Source: Oscillospiraceae bacterium | GTDB taxonomy: Bacteria; Bacillota; Clostridia; Oscillospirales; Acutalibacteraceae | DNA: 39,820 nt | NCBI GenBank assembly: GCA_015066045.1 | Contig: SVPD01000020.1 | Location: forward strand, 1-39,820 | Reading direction: 5' to 3' | In this document: positions 6,510-14,587 of the stretch, piece by piece | How the letters are laid out: each line of letters starts with the position of its first letter | How positions within the stretch are numbered: position 1 is the stretch's first letter | Program-made: the position numbers and the translations under genes | The notes under the pieces: model-generated | What the model was told of the DNA's origin: nothing | Seen by the model: the letters and a program-made list of their open reading frames with translations, nothing else | Database searches by the model: none

Positions 6510-7076
6510 TTATTCAGCGACTTCAATCTGATTGAGCTCAAGCTCAACAGGGGTTTCTCTGCCGAGCATTGAAATCATAACAACAACTACTTCCTTTACG
6601 GTATCTATAGAATCCACGATGCCGCTGTAGCCGTCGAAGGGACCGCTGAGAATATTTACGAAGTCTCCTACCTTATAGTTAACTTCAATGGATTTTTTCT
6701 CAATGCCGAGGTTTATAACCTCTGCATCACTGAGAGGAACGGGTTTGCTTCCGGGGCCTACAAAGCCTGTAACGCCACGGGTATTTCTGATAACATACCA
6801 TGCTTCATCAGTCATGGAAAGCTCCTCAGGTTCAAACTCGCTTTTCTGTTTGTAAACGCAGGCAACCTTTACCATAACATAACCGGGGAAAAGCTTGCGC
6901 TCGATTTCACGAACCTTGTCATCCTTGATTTCGGTTACGGTTTCAGTGGGGATTCTCACCTCGAAGATCTGATCCTGCATTTTACGGTTTTCTACAACCG
7001 TGAGAATGTTTGAGGCTACTTTGTTTTCATAGCCTGAGTAGGTGTGTACTACAAACCATCTGGCGTTTTCTGCCAT
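6510..7076 (-). CDS. nusG: Transcription termination/antitermination factor NusG
   Basis: A 188-residue NusG. The N-terminal NGN domain (residues 6-115, WFVVHTYSGYENKVASNI and the KLFPGYVMVK motif) contacts RNA polymerase. The C-terminal KOW domain (about 135-185, VGDFVNILSGPFDGYSGIV) binds partner proteins. The NGN domain is slightly longer than in E. coli through an insertion of about 12 residues near YKQKSEFEPEELS, as is usual in many clostridia. The ATG has GGAGGTGTAACA upstream. It follows secE by 28 bp. Confidence 0.97.
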   Translation of the reverse strand: MAENARWFVVHTYSGYENKVASNILTVVENRKMQDQIFEVRIPTETVTEIKDDKVREIERKLFPGYVMVKVACVYKQKSEFEPEELSMTDEAWYVIRNTRGVTGFVGPGSKPVPLSDAEVINLGIEKKSIEVNYKVGDFVNILSGPFDGYSGIVDSIDTVKEVVVVMISMLGRETPVELELNQIEVAE

Positions 7077-7104
7077 TGTTACACCTCCAGCTAACCGCTA
7101 ATAA

Positions 7105-7584
7105 TTATTCAGCCTTTTCAGAAGTTGTTTCTTCTGCTGCTGTGGTTGCTTCTTCCGTAGTTTCCTCGGATTCAGCGGTTTCGTCTTCCTTTTCGTCGTC
7201 CTTTTCGTCAGCGAGAGTTGTTTCTACGACCTCTTCGGTGGTTTCTTCAGGATTGGCGAGTGATTTGAGACCGCCGATACCTGCTGAAAGTCCCTGGTCA
7301 ATACCGTAAACAACTATGCATACGATAGTAACTACGAGAAGAACTACACCTGTGCTTTTAAGAACAGTTTTTGCATCGGGCCAAACGATTTTCTTGCATT
7401 CACCCTTGAAGTCTTTGAAGAAACGTTTGATGCCTTTGCCTGTGCGGACGAAGAAGTTTGGCTTGTCTTTTTTGTTTGCGTTACCCTTTGCGGCTTTCGC
7501 TACCTTGGCAGCAGCCTTGCTTTCATCTGTTGTGGCCTTTTCAACGTCTGAAGTTTTGGTAACTTTCTTTTCTTTGTCAGCCAT
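7105..7584 (-). CDS. secE: Preprotein translocase subunit SecE with long tails
   Basis: SecE stabilises SecY in the protein-export channel. The core is at about residues 45-112: NFFVRTGKGIKRFFKDFKGE, the conserved WPDAKTVLKSTGVV and one transmembrane helix (VVLLVVTIVCIVVYGI). The protein is unusual in size, 159 residues against about 60-80 for most Firmicute SecE. It has a Lys/Ala-rich N-terminal extension of about 40 residues and an acidic Glu/Thr tail of about 50 residues after the membrane helix. The tail is low complexity and would lie outside the membrane. The ATG follows AGGAGGTAGAGTA. It lies between rpmG and nusG as usual. Confidence 0.95.
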   Translation of the reverse strand: MADKEKKVTKTSDVEKATTDESKAAAKVAKAAKGNANKKDKPNFFVRTGKGIKRFFKDFKGECKKIVWPDAKTVLKSTGVVLLVVTIVCIVVYGIDQGLSAGIGGLKSLANPEETTEEVVETTLADEKDDEKEDETAESEETTEEATTAAEETTSEKAE

Positions 7585-7599
7585 TACTCTACCTCCTGT

Positions 7600-7749
7600 T
7601 TATTTGGTTTCTTTGTGGAGAGTGTGCTTCTTGCAGAATCTGCAATACTTGTTCATCTCCAACCTGTCAGGATTGTTCTTTTTGTTTTTCATTGTGTTGT
7701 AATTGCGCTGTTTGCACTCTGTGCAAGATAAAGTAATTTTTACTCTCAT
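7600..7749 (-). CDS. rpmG: 50S ribosomal protein L33 (zinc type)
   Basis: A 49-residue L33. Four cysteines in two pairs (CTEC at 10-13 and CRFC at 36-39) mark the zinc-binding form. Motifs include [12 protein letters not shown] and the end [10 protein letters not shown]. The true start is ATG at 7749, preceded by GGAGGTGCCGTTC; the open frame extends upstream without meaning. It is the first gene of the rpmG-secE-nusG-rplKAJL operon, 15 bp ahead of secE. Confidence 0.95.
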   Translation of the reverse strand: MRVKITLSCTECKQRNYNTMKNKKNNPDRLEMNKYCRFCKKHTLHKETK

Positions 7750-7874
7750 GAACGGCACCTCCATTATAGGATAATAAAGGCCAAACGAAAGCAACACTTT
7801 CCTTCGTTTCAGCCCGATAAGGCCTCCCTCTATTTCAGGACACAAAAATAAAGCCCTCTGCAAGAGGTACAAGT

Positions 7875-7903
7875 AGTTTATCACAACTTTACCTTTACGT
7901 CAA
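7875..7903 (-). promoter_or_regulatory. Sigma-A promoter of the rpmG-secE-nusG-rplKAJL operon
   Basis: On the minus strand TTGACG (7898-7903), 17 bp, TAAACT (7875-7880). The transcript leader is about 120 nt and holds a small CCTCT/AGAGG hairpin followed by GCTTTATTTTT (7847-7866), which could act as an attenuator. It lies directly behind the cyclophilin gene. Confidence 0.75.
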
Positions 7904-7948
7904 GGGCTTTTTTAATTTTTTTCGCAAAAATGCAAATTTTTTCTTTTA

Positions 7949-8449
7949 TCAGTCAACCATAGTCATTGTCTTGATAACGACAGGAATGACAGGCTGCGAT
8001 CTCTCACCCATGGCACTGAAGTTTCTGGGGATTTCGAGGAAGGCGTCTACTGTCTCCATGCCTTCGATTACCTTGCCGAAGGCGGCATAGTTACCGTCAA
8101 GGAAGGTGCAATCATCACTGTAGCAGATAAAGAACTGACTGGAAGCGGAATCGGGGTTCTGGCTTCTGGCCATAGAGACGACGCCTCTGGTATGTGAAAG
8201 GGTGTTCTGAGTAAAGCCGTTGGCAGAAAACTCTCCCTTTATATTATTACCGCTTCCTCCCATACCGGTGCCTGTAGGATCACCGCCCTGAGCCATAAAG
8301 TTATCGATTATGCGATGAAATACCACACCGTCATAAAAGCGCTCTTTGACGAGATTTTCAAAGTTTGCAACAGTTTCGGGAGCATATTCGGGATAAAGCT
8401 CAATAATATACTCTCCGCCGTGCTCCATAGTTACTTTTACCTTAGACAT
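7949..8449 (-). CDS. Peptidyl-prolyl cis-trans isomerase, cyclophilin type
   Basis: A 166-residue single-domain cyclophilin that speeds rotation about X-Pro bonds. Active-site stretches are visible: FYDGVVFHRIIDNFMAQGGD (about 38-57, with the catalytic Arg), then GVVSMARSQNPDSASSQFFI (about 89-108) and the FLDGNYAAFGKV loop. There is no signal peptide, so it is cytoplasmic. It follows ricT by 27 bp on the same strand and is probably the last gene of a holB-ricT-cyclophilin transcript. Many clostridia carry this short form; the exact symbol (ppiA/ppiB) cannot be set from sequence alone. Confidence 0.95.
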   Translation of the reverse strand: MSKVKVTMEHGGEYIIELYPEYAPETVANFENLVKERFYDGVVFHRIIDNFMAQGGDPTGTGMGGSGNNIKGEFSANGFTQNTLSHTRGVVSMARSQNPDSASSQFFICYSDDCTFLDGNYAAFGKVIEGMETVDAFLEIPRNFSAMGERSQPVIPVVIKTMTMVD

Positions 8450-8476
8450 AATTAATCCTCCATACTATAATATATA

Positions 8477-9340
8477 TTATTCGATTCCCTTAAGTGCTTC
8501 AAGCTCTTTTTTATCAACCTTTATGTGGGAATCCTTTATAATTTTAACTTCACTTTTATTTACGGTTACAGGAGCGGCATCAGGCTTTTTCTCCAGAGAA
8601 ACCTTCAGCATACCGGTAAGAAGATTATTATCCACTACCGTTCCCCTGCCCTCTGCGGTTTCGACAATGGCGCCGCATTTCGGTGTGGTTTTAAGCAGAT
8701 GCTCATAGGCCTCCTGCTCATATTTCAGGCAGCACATAAGTCTGCCGCAGGTGCCGCTGATTTTTACGGGACTGAGTGAAAGACTCTGCTCCTTGGCCAT
8801 TTTAATGGAAACGGGCTGAAAATCGCCCAGGAAGGTATTGCAGCAGAAGGGACGGCCGCATACGCCGAGTCCGCCCACCTTTTTACTTTCGTCGCGGACA
8901 CCGATCTGACGAAGCTCTATTCGTGTTCTGAAAACTGAGGCAAGGTCCTTTACAAGCTCTCTGAAATCCACTCTGCCGTCTGCGGTAAAGTAAAAGAGAA
9001 TCTTGTTTCTGTCGAAGGTGTATTCCACATCCACCAGCTTCATCTGCAGATTATGTGCAGCGATTTTTTTAGCACAAATTTCAAATGCTTCTTTTTCTTT
9101 AATCTTGTTTTCCTCTAAGGTTTTAAGGTCATTCGGATTAGCGTGTCTTAAAACAGGCTTAAGCGGAGCAGCGATTTCCTCATCGGGAATTTCTCTGTTA
9201 CCGATGGTAACGGTGCCGCACTCCACACCTCTCGCAGTTTCTACTATAACCCTGTCACGACTTTTATACTCTTTGCCGCAGGGATCAAAGTGGTAATTCT
9301 TTCCCACTTCCTTAAATCTCACTGAAACAACTACTGCCAT
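8477..9340 (-). CDS. ricT: RicT/YaaT, PSP1-domain protein
   Basis: A 287-residue PSP1-family protein. RicT of Bacillus subtilis works with RicA and RicF in an Fe-S complex that stimulates RNase Y cleavage and helps Spo0A activation. The PSP1 core is at about residues 55-150, and the Cys-rich segment GGLGVCGRPFCCNTFLG plus ISGTCGRLMCCLKYE (about 155-210) holds the conserved cysteines. The start ATG follows AGGAAGATAAAT. It is next to holB, a conserved Firmicute pairing, and not far from spo0A. Confidence 0.95.
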   Translation of the reverse strand: MAVVVSVRFKEVGKNYHFDPCGKEYKSRDRVIVETARGVECGTVTIGNREIPDEEIAAPLKPVLRHANPNDLKTLEENKIKEKEAFEICAKKIAAHNLQMKLVDVEYTFDRNKILFYFTADGRVDFRELVKDLASVFRTRIELRQIGVRDESKKVGGLGVCGRPFCCNTFLGDFQPVSIKMAKEQSLSLSPVKISGTCGRLMCCLKYEQEAYEHLLKTTPKCGAIVETAEGRGTVVDNNLLTGMLKVSLEKKPDAAPVTVNKSEVKIIKDSHIKVDKKELEALKGIE

Positions 9341-9368
9341 ATATTTATCTTCCTTTCGTAACTACTGT

Positions 9369-10253
9369 TCAACTGATTTTTATACCGTATAAAACCGAAA
9401 CAAAACGGGTTACGGTAAGATTAAGATTTGCCGACGAATCGATGTCCGTCAGAAGCTCCTGCAGACTGCGGGTAAGCTCGAGAGTTTTTATCTGCGTAAA
9501 ACGGTTTTTCAGCAAAATGACCTCTTCTCTGTCACCGCAGGAAGGTGCTTTGCCTCCGCTCTGCATAATAAGTGCCGCTCCGGAAAAAGCAATCATTTTT
9601 TCTGTCACTTCTCTGAAAAGCTTTTTATCCTTTATAAACGCTGCCGTTTTTTTCAGAAAGTCATATTCGCTTTCCGAGACAAGACAAGCAACAAGCTCTG
9701 CGGCCAAAAGTGCAGCCTTGCTATCCTCCCCCTCACCCTCGGACGTTTCTTCGCCAAGAGTATAAGCCGTGGCACGGGAGATAACCGTATCCAGAAGAGA
9801 GGATTTGCTGCTGCAGGTAAGAATAAAGCAGACATGCTGCGAAGGCTCCTCAAAAATTTTCAGCAGAGCATTCTGTGCCTGCGGATTCATAAACTGAGCC
9901 TCTGAAATGATAAAAACGCTTTTCGTGCCCTCGTTAGAAAAAATCATAGCCTGCGCTTTAATCTCACGGACAGAATCGACCTTTATCATAGTACTGTCTT
10001 TTTCTTTTATAAGTATATGGATATCGGGGTGGCTGTCCTTACTCGCCTTAAGGCAGGCACTGCAGACCTTGCAGGGCTTATCTTCACCCTTACACACCAA
10101 TGCAGCTGCAATCTCCTTAGCCGCCGAAAGACGGGTAGCCTCATCGGTACCCTCCAAAATAAGAGCGTGAGACAGTCGGGACATTTTTACAGCCGAGGTT
10201 ATCGAATTTTTAAAGGATTCGGTTACCGATAAATTTTCAAACACTGCTTTCAC
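9369..10253 (-). CDS. holB: DNA polymerase III delta' subunit
   Basis: A 294-residue clamp-loader delta' subunit. The N-terminal AAA+ fold has no usable Walker A lysine (LEGTDEATRLSAAKE), as is normal for delta', which does not hydrolyse ATP. The zinc-binding module CKGEDKPCKVCSACLKASKD lies at about 54-73 and the arginine-finger SRC-like segment is ISRATAY at about 162. The start is GTG at 10253, after AGCAGGT. Its promoter is at 10275-10303. The gene is followed by ricT, the usual arrangement. Confidence 0.93.
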   Translation of the reverse strand: MKAVFENLSVTESFKNSITSAVKMSRLSHALILEGTDEATRLSAAKEIAAALVCKGEDKPCKVCSACLKASKDSHPDIHILIKEKDSTMIKVDSVREIKAQAMIFSNEGTKSVFIISEAQFMNPQAQNALLKIFEEPSQHVCFILTCSSKSSLLDTVISRATAYTLGEETSEGEGEDSKAALLAAELVACLVSESEYDFLKKTAAFIKDKKLFREVTEKMIAFSGAALIMQSGGKAPSCGDREEVILLKNRFTQIKTLELTRSLQELLTDIDSSANLNLTVTRFVSVLYGIKIS

Positions 10254-10274
10254 CTGCTAATCATAATCCTTAAT

Positions 10275-10303
10275 ATTATACATTATAAAATCTTTTTTTA
10301 CAA
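10275..10303 (-). promoter_or_regulatory. Sigma-A promoter of holB-ricT
   Basis: On the minus strand TTGTAA (10298-10303), 17 bp, TATAAT (10275-10280). It diverges from the ferredoxin promoter about 95 bp away. The 200-bp region between holB and the ferredoxin gene is otherwise very AT-rich with no gene. Confidence 0.75.
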
Positions 10304-10396
10304 TACAATCAGATTACTTTTATGCAGAAAATAAATATTATGCTTTTTTTACAGTAAAAAATATATAAAAAATCAAAAAAATTTTCGCAAATACTA

Positions 10397-10424
10397 TTGA
10401 TATTTTGATTTTATGTGTTAGAAT
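10397..10424 (+). promoter_or_regulatory. Sigma-A promoter of the ferredoxin gene
   Basis: TTGATA (10397-10402), a 16-bp spacer and TAGAAT (10419-10424), with the start codon 32 bp downstream behind GGGAGGTAAG. Confidence 0.8.
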
Positions 10425-10456
10425 AGAGTTACAAAAAACAAAGGGAGGTAAGAAAA

Positions 10457-10627
10457 ATGGCATACGTTATCACAGATGAATGCATTGCTTGCGGCTCATG
10501 TGCAAGTGACTGCCCCGTAGAAGCTATCTCTGAAGGCGACGGCAAGTTCGTTATCGATGCAGATACATGTATCGAATGCGGCGCTTGTGCCGGTGGTTGC
10601 CCCGTAGAGGCTATTGTTGAAGGCTGA
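10457..10627 (+). CDS. Clostridial-type 2[4Fe-4S] ferredoxin
   Basis: A 56-residue ferredoxin with two cluster motifs, CIACGSCASDCP (residues 9-20) and CIECGACAGGCP (38-49). Each is CxxCxxCxxxCP, binding two [4Fe-4S] clusters in a pseudo-twofold fold. It carries low-potential electrons between oxidoreductases such as pyruvate:ferredoxin oxidoreductase, hydrogenase and, in tungsten users, aldehyde:ferredoxin oxidoreductase. Start ATG at 10457 with GGGAGGTAAGAAAA ahead. It is a single-gene unit with its own promoter and terminator. Codon use is strongly biased, as in highly expressed genes. Confidence 0.97.
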   Translation: MAYVITDECIACGSCASDCPVEAISEGDGKFVIDADTCIECGACAGGCPVEAIVEG

Positions 10628-10644
10628 TTGTCCTGTAAAAAATC

Positions 10645-10680
10645 AGAGACTGAAGTTTTTTCTTCAGTCTCTTTTTTCTT
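10645..10680. terminator. Bidirectional terminator between ferredoxin and spo0A
   Basis: A perfect 11-bp stem (AGAGACTGAAG at 10645-10655, complement at 10662-10672) is followed by TTTTTCTTTT on the plus strand. It directly abuts the spo0A stop, so it serves both converging genes. Confidence 0.9.
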
Positions 10681-11439
10681 TTATCTTACCATTTTAAGTC
10701 TGAGCTTATCACTTATCATAGCGATAAATTCCGAATTGGTAGGCTTACCTCTGGAATTAAGGATGGTATAACCGAAATATGAGCTGAGCACATCCACATC
10801 TCCCCTGTCCCACGCTACCTCGATAGCGTGACGGATAGCTCTTTCCACTCTCGAGGGTGTGGTCAGATTATTTCTGGCGATGGTAGGATAAAGCTCTTTG
10901 GTGACGGCGTGGATGAGGTCGGGCTTTCCGATGACGAGCTTTATGGATTCACGGAGATATTCGTAGCCTTTTATGTGAGCCGGCACACCTATTTCACGCA
11001 TTATATCCGAAATCACCGTTTCCACGGAGTATGTATCCCTCGGTGCTGCTGCACTGTCATTTCCGGACCACTCCATAAGCTGACGGAGTCTCTGGCTCAT
11101 CATACCGAAATCAAAGGGACGCAGAAAATAATAGTCGGCACCTGCTGAAATGAGCTCGTTATGAAAAGCGGGATTATCGATAGAAGACATAAGTGCCACC
11201 ACGGGCTTTCTGATGTTTGATTTTTTCAGCTCACCCAGCACTCCCAATGCATCGATTTTCTGCATAAAAACATCGAGTAAAACCATATCGGGCTTATACT
11301 TGTAAATCTGCTCGAGAACCTTAGAGCCGTCTTTTTCTACAAAAATAACCTCAAAGTCCGATAAAGACAGATTCTTCTCACACTGTCTCTCGAATTCTTT
11401 GTCTTCTTTTGTAATCATAATTCTGATTTTGTTCGCCAT
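10681..11439 (-). CDS. spo0A: Sporulation master regulator Spo0A
   Basis: A response regulator of 252 residues from the ATG at 11439, which has AGGAGG 8 nt upstream; the open frame continues back to 11475 but skips this site. The receiver domain (1-120) has the phospho-acceptor Asp56 in LLDVFM. The Spo0A C-terminal DNA-binding domain (about 140-252) has the signature [18 protein letters not shown] and the sigma-contacting end [17 protein letters not shown]. The invariant receiver Lys is an Arg here (Arg107 in LRPFD), and the usual Thr is Ser (about 85). It binds TGTCGAA boxes; one lies in its own promoter region. Identity is certain; whether this organism sporulates is not shown. Confidence 0.96.
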   Translation of the reverse strand: MANKIRIMITKEDKEFERQCEKNLSLSDFEVIFVEKDGSKVLEQIYKYKPDMVLLDVFMQKIDALGVLGELKKSNIRKPVVALMSSIDNPAFHNELISAGADYYFLRPFDFGMMSQRLRQLMEWSGNDSAAAPRDTYSVETVISDIMREIGVPAHIKGYEYLRESIKLVIGKPDLIHAVTKELYPTIARNNLTTPSRVERAIRHAIEVAWDRGDVDVLSSYFGYTILNSRGKPTNSEFIAMISDKLRLKMVR

Positions 11440-11532
11440 TGGTAAAACCTCCTGTAATGTGTAAATTTTTAACATTTTTTCGAATTACAGTGAGATATTA
11501 TCACATTATTCACATCCCTTCAAGGGGCATTA

Positions 11533-11539
11533 TGTCGAA
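11533..11539 (+). promoter_or_regulatory. Spo0A box (0A box) upstream of spo0A
   Basis: TGTCGAA matches the 0A-box consensus exactly. It lies 94 bp ahead of the spo0A start, within an AT-rich region that also holds a TTGAAG ... GATAAT promoter-like pair (about 11494-11520, 15-bp spacing) on the minus strand. Autoregulation by phosphorylated Spo0A is the likely meaning. The same 7-mer also occurs by chance inside genes in this window, so position is the main support. Confidence 0.55.
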
Positions 11540-11633
11540 TAATAGGAGAGAAATAAAATATTTTTTTGAAAAATAAATGCAGCTACCGAAAGCTGATAGC
11601 CGCATTAAAAATGTTAATAAATTTCACATCCGC

Positions 11634-12956
11634 TTACTTTCCGTCTCTTTCACGGATAACAAACTTCGTGGGAGTGCCCTCGAGGCCGAAAACCTCTCTT
11701 ATCTGATTATCAAGATATCGCTGATAGCTATAATGGAAAAGCTCCTTACTGTTTACAAAGCATACAAACGTAGGCGGTCTGGTGGATGCCTGAGTCATAT
11801 AGTAAATTTTAAGTCTCTTACCCTTATCCGTAGGAGGCTGGACTCTGGCCGTAGCCGATGCAAGAACATCATTCAGCTTACCCGTGGAAATTCGCATAGA
11901 GTTCTGCTCATCGACGAATTTGATAAGCTCAAAAAGTCGGTCAAGCCTCTGTCCCGTTTTAGCAGAAATAAAGATGATGGGTGCATAGGACATAAAGGAA
12001 AAATCGTTCATCAGCTTTTTGCGGTAGCTATCCATAGTCTTTCCGTCTTTTTCGAGTGCATCCCACTTATTCACGGCAATAATACAGGCCTTGCCCATTT
12101 CATGTGCTATACCTGCTACCTTTGAGTCCTGCTCAGTAAAGCCCTCCAGCGCATCGATCATAATTACACAGACGGAGGCTCTTTCTACGGCCATTTTAGC
12201 GCGGATAACGGAGTATTTCTCTATCTGGTCCTCTACCTTGCTTTTTCTGCGAAGACCTGCAGTGTCGATAAACATAAATTCACCGAACTCGTTTGAAATA
12301 AATGTGTCGGTAGCATCACGGGTAGTTCCTGCGATGTTTGAAACGATGGCTCTTTCTTCGCCTGAAATAGCATTGATAAGAGAGGATTTACCTACATTAG
12401 GCTTACCGATAACGGCTACCTTAATGGTATTATCCTCTTCCTCCTCGGTGCCTTCCTCGGGAAGATGCTCCAGAACCGCATCCAGAAGGTCGCCCGTTCC
12501 GTGACCGTGCACGGAAGAAACGGCGATGGGATCACCCAGACCGAGATTATAAAATTCATAAAACTCCAGCGGTGTTTCACCGACAGTGTCGCACTTATTC
12601 ACACAGAGAACTATGGGCTTATTGCTTTTAATAAGCATAGCAGCCACATCCTCGTCGGTAGCTACCACACCGCTGCGTAAATCAGTGACAAAAATAATCA
12701 CGTCCGCACTGTCTATGGCAAGCTGAGCCTGACGTCGCATCTGCTTTAAGATAACATCGTCACTGTGAGGCTCGATACCTCCTGTGTCGATGAGAAGAAA
12801 ATGACGGTTTAACCACTCGCAGTCACCGTAAATTCTGTCTCTGGTAACACCGGGTGTGTCATCTACGATGGAAAGACGCTGCCCGATAAGTTTATTAAAA
12901 AGAGTAGATTTACCTACATTAGGTCTGCCTACAATAGCTACAATAGGTCTGGACAC
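11634..12956 (-). CDS. der: Ribosome biogenesis GTPase Der (EngA)
   Basis: A double GTPase of 440 residues needed for 50S subunit maturation. Two Era-like G domains are in tandem: the first with GRPNVGKST (near residue 8), DTPG and NKCD; the second with GKPNVGKSS (about 185), DTAG and NKWD. A C-terminal KH-like RNA-binding domain follows (about 350-440). The start is GTG at 12956 with AAAGGAGG 9 nt upstream; an apparent longer frame would include its own ribosome site. It overlaps nothing but lies 16 bp after the DUF512 gene, a conserved neighbour. Confidence 0.96.
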   Translation of the reverse strand: MSRPIVAIVGRPNVGKSTLFNKLIGQRLSIVDDTPGVTRDRIYGDCEWLNRHFLLIDTGGIEPHSDDVILKQMRRQAQLAIDSADVIIFVTDLRSGVVATDEDVAAMLIKSNKPIVLCVNKCDTVGETPLEFYEFYNLGLGDPIAVSSVHGHGTGDLLDAVLEHLPEEGTEEEEDNTIKVAVIGKPNVGKSSLINAISGEERAIVSNIAGTTRDATDTFISNEFGEFMFIDTAGLRRKSKVEDQIEKYSVIRAKMAVERASVCVIMIDALEGFTEQDSKVAGIAHEMGKACIIAVNKWDALEKDGKTMDSYRKKLMNDFSFMSYAPIIFISAKTGQRLDRLFELIKFVDEQNSMRISTGKLNDVLASATARVQPPTDKGKRLKIYYMTQASTRPPTFVCFVNSKELFHYSYQRYLDNQIREVFGLEGTPTKFVIRERDGK

Positions 12957-12972
12957 AGTGTAATTCCTCCTT

Positions 12973-14271
12973 TTATTCAAGTATAGTGTTCAAAAACTCC
13001 TGTCCGTCACAGGAAACGGGCGTAATACTCACACCGAGAGCATCCTCTGTCTGCTCAAGAGAGATATCGTCGAGAAAAATGTCACCCTCACTGCGAAGCA
13101 TAACGGAAGGAATAAGAAGTCTGCCGTGAAGCTTTTTATCTTTAAGCTGATTTATAAGGTCACCGCCCGTAATGAGTCCCGCCACGGTTATGCTATGGCC
13201 GAAAAAGTCATTGACTATAGGATAAACGCTGACGGTGATACGGGGATATTTCTGCATCAGAGCCTGTGAAAGCTCCTGCATAAGCGGTGCTGCCGCCACA
13301 CCCGTAGCGATACTCAGCCTTTTTTCACCGCCGCAGTAGTCGGAGAGCTCGAGGGCTGACAAAAACTCCTCCTTAAGGCTCGTCCACATACCGACACCGT
13401 TTTCTATCTGACTGTAGCTTTCGTAATAGTCACCGTCGGGGATTTTTCTGCCGGCTTTAAGATAAAACTCATCCGCTGCATAGGCCAGTCTTGTCCCGTG
13501 CTTTTCTCTGAAGGCATCACCGAAGTCACTGATAATATCAATCACCTCGCCTGCAGCCTCCGCAGTGTATTCGGGCATTTCGAAAAGACCTTCACGGTAC
13601 TTCGTCACACCGACGGGAACGGCTGCTATACTTCTCACACCGGGGTAAAGCCTACCCAGCTCACTGAGACTGTATCTGAGCTCCTCTCCGTCATTTATTC
13701 CGGGGCACAGAACCAGCTGAGTATTAATCTCGATGCCGTTTTCTGCGAGCCTGCCGATAATATCAAGACATTCCCCTGCCCTTTTATTTTTCATCATCTT
13801 AATCCGCAGCTCTTTATTCATGGTGTGAACAGAAATGTTAACGGGGCTTATATGCATTTCGATGATACGCTCCACATCTCTTTCGGTAAGATTGGTAAGG
13901 GTGATATAGTTACCGAAAAGAAAGGACAGGCGTGAGTCGTCATCTTTGAAATACAGTGTTTTACGCATACCCGAGGGAAGCTGGTCGATAAAGCAGAAAA
14001 TGCACTTGTTTTTGCAGTGGTGCTGCTCATCCATCAGAAAGGACTCAAACTCGAGTCCCAGATCCTCCTCTTCGGATTTTCTGATACGGGTAAATTTAAC
14101 CTTGTCGCCGCTCTGAAACTCTGCTGTTACAGATTTTTCTTTAGCGTAAAACTGATAATCGAGAAAGTCGTTTACAGGCTTTCCGTTTAAAGAAAGAAGA
14201 ATATCTCCGGCTTTGATGCCCCGACCGTAGGCGGGAGAGCTTTTTATTATACCCTTGATTCTGACCGACAT
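12973..14271 (-). CDS. DUF512 family protein: PDZ plus radical-SAM-like Fe-S protein
   Basis: A 432-residue protein. A PDZ-like domain (residues 2-60, SSPAYGRGIKAGDILLSLNG) is followed by a segment with CKNKCIFCFID (about 86-96), a CxxxCxxC cluster motif of the radical-SAM type, and a TIM-barrel-like region. The DUF512 domain forms the C-terminal half. Biochemical function is not established, to my knowledge. It is conserved in Firmicutes beside der, as here (16 bp upstream of der), which hints at a role in ribosome assembly or translation. ATG start after GGAGGAAGAATT. Confidence 0.88.
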   Translation of the reverse strand: MSVRIKGIIKSSPAYGRGIKAGDILLSLNGKPVNDFLDYQFYAKEKSVTAEFQSGDKVKFTRIRKSEEEDLGLEFESFLMDEQHHCKNKCIFCFIDQLPSGMRKTLYFKDDDSRLSFLFGNYITLTNLTERDVERIIEMHISPVNISVHTMNKELRIKMMKNKRAGECLDIIGRLAENGIEINTQLVLCPGINDGEELRYSLSELGRLYPGVRSIAAVPVGVTKYREGLFEMPEYTAEAAGEVIDIISDFGDAFREKHGTRLAYAADEFYLKAGRKIPDGDYYESYSQIENGVGMWTSLKEEFLSALELSDYCGGEKRLSIATGVAAAPLMQELSQALMQKYPRITVSVYPIVNDFFGHSITVAGLITGGDLINQLKDKKLHGRLLIPSVMLRSEGDIFLDDISLEQTEDALGVSITPVSCDGQEFLNTILE

Positions 14272-14359
14272 AATTCTTCCTCCTTTCTGATTTACGGATA
14301 ATTAAAGCAAAAAGGCAGAGAAAGCAGTTCCGCTTCTCCACCTCTCAAAGTTCAAAGGC

Positions 14360-14545
14360 TTAGTCTTCGTCCTTTGCAATTACCTGCTTACCTTTGTAGT
14401 AACCACACTCAGCGCAAACCTTGTGGGGAACTGTATAAGCGCCGCACTGCTTGCATCTTACAAGTGTAGGAGCGTCGAGCTTCCACACGTTTGAACGTCT
14501 TTTGTCTCTTCTTGCCTTTGATACTCTTCTCTTTGGTACTGCCAT
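14360..14545 (-). CDS. rpmF: 50S ribosomal protein L32 (zinc type)
   Basis: A 61-residue L32. The conserved start MAVPKRRVSKARRDKRRS is basic, and four cysteines (CKQC at about 31-34, CAEC at about 44-47) mark the zinc-binding form. ATG follows AAGGAGGTGCTGGGCA. It lies 42 bp after the DUF177 gene, the usual DUF177-rpmF pair, and is probably co-transcribed from the promoter at 15108-15136. Confidence 0.97.
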   Translation of the reverse strand: MAVPKRRVSKARRDKRRSNVWKLDAPTLVRCKQCGAYTVPHKVCAECGYYKGKQVIAKDED

Positions 14546-14587
14546 TGCCCAGCACCTCCTTATAAATAATAATAAATGAATAACCTT

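Noticed and set aside
11494-11520. Sigma-H promoter of spo0A
   Set aside because: No good RNAGGAWWW ... GAAT pair at the right spacing; only a weak sigma-A-like pair is seen, so the promoter type is left open.
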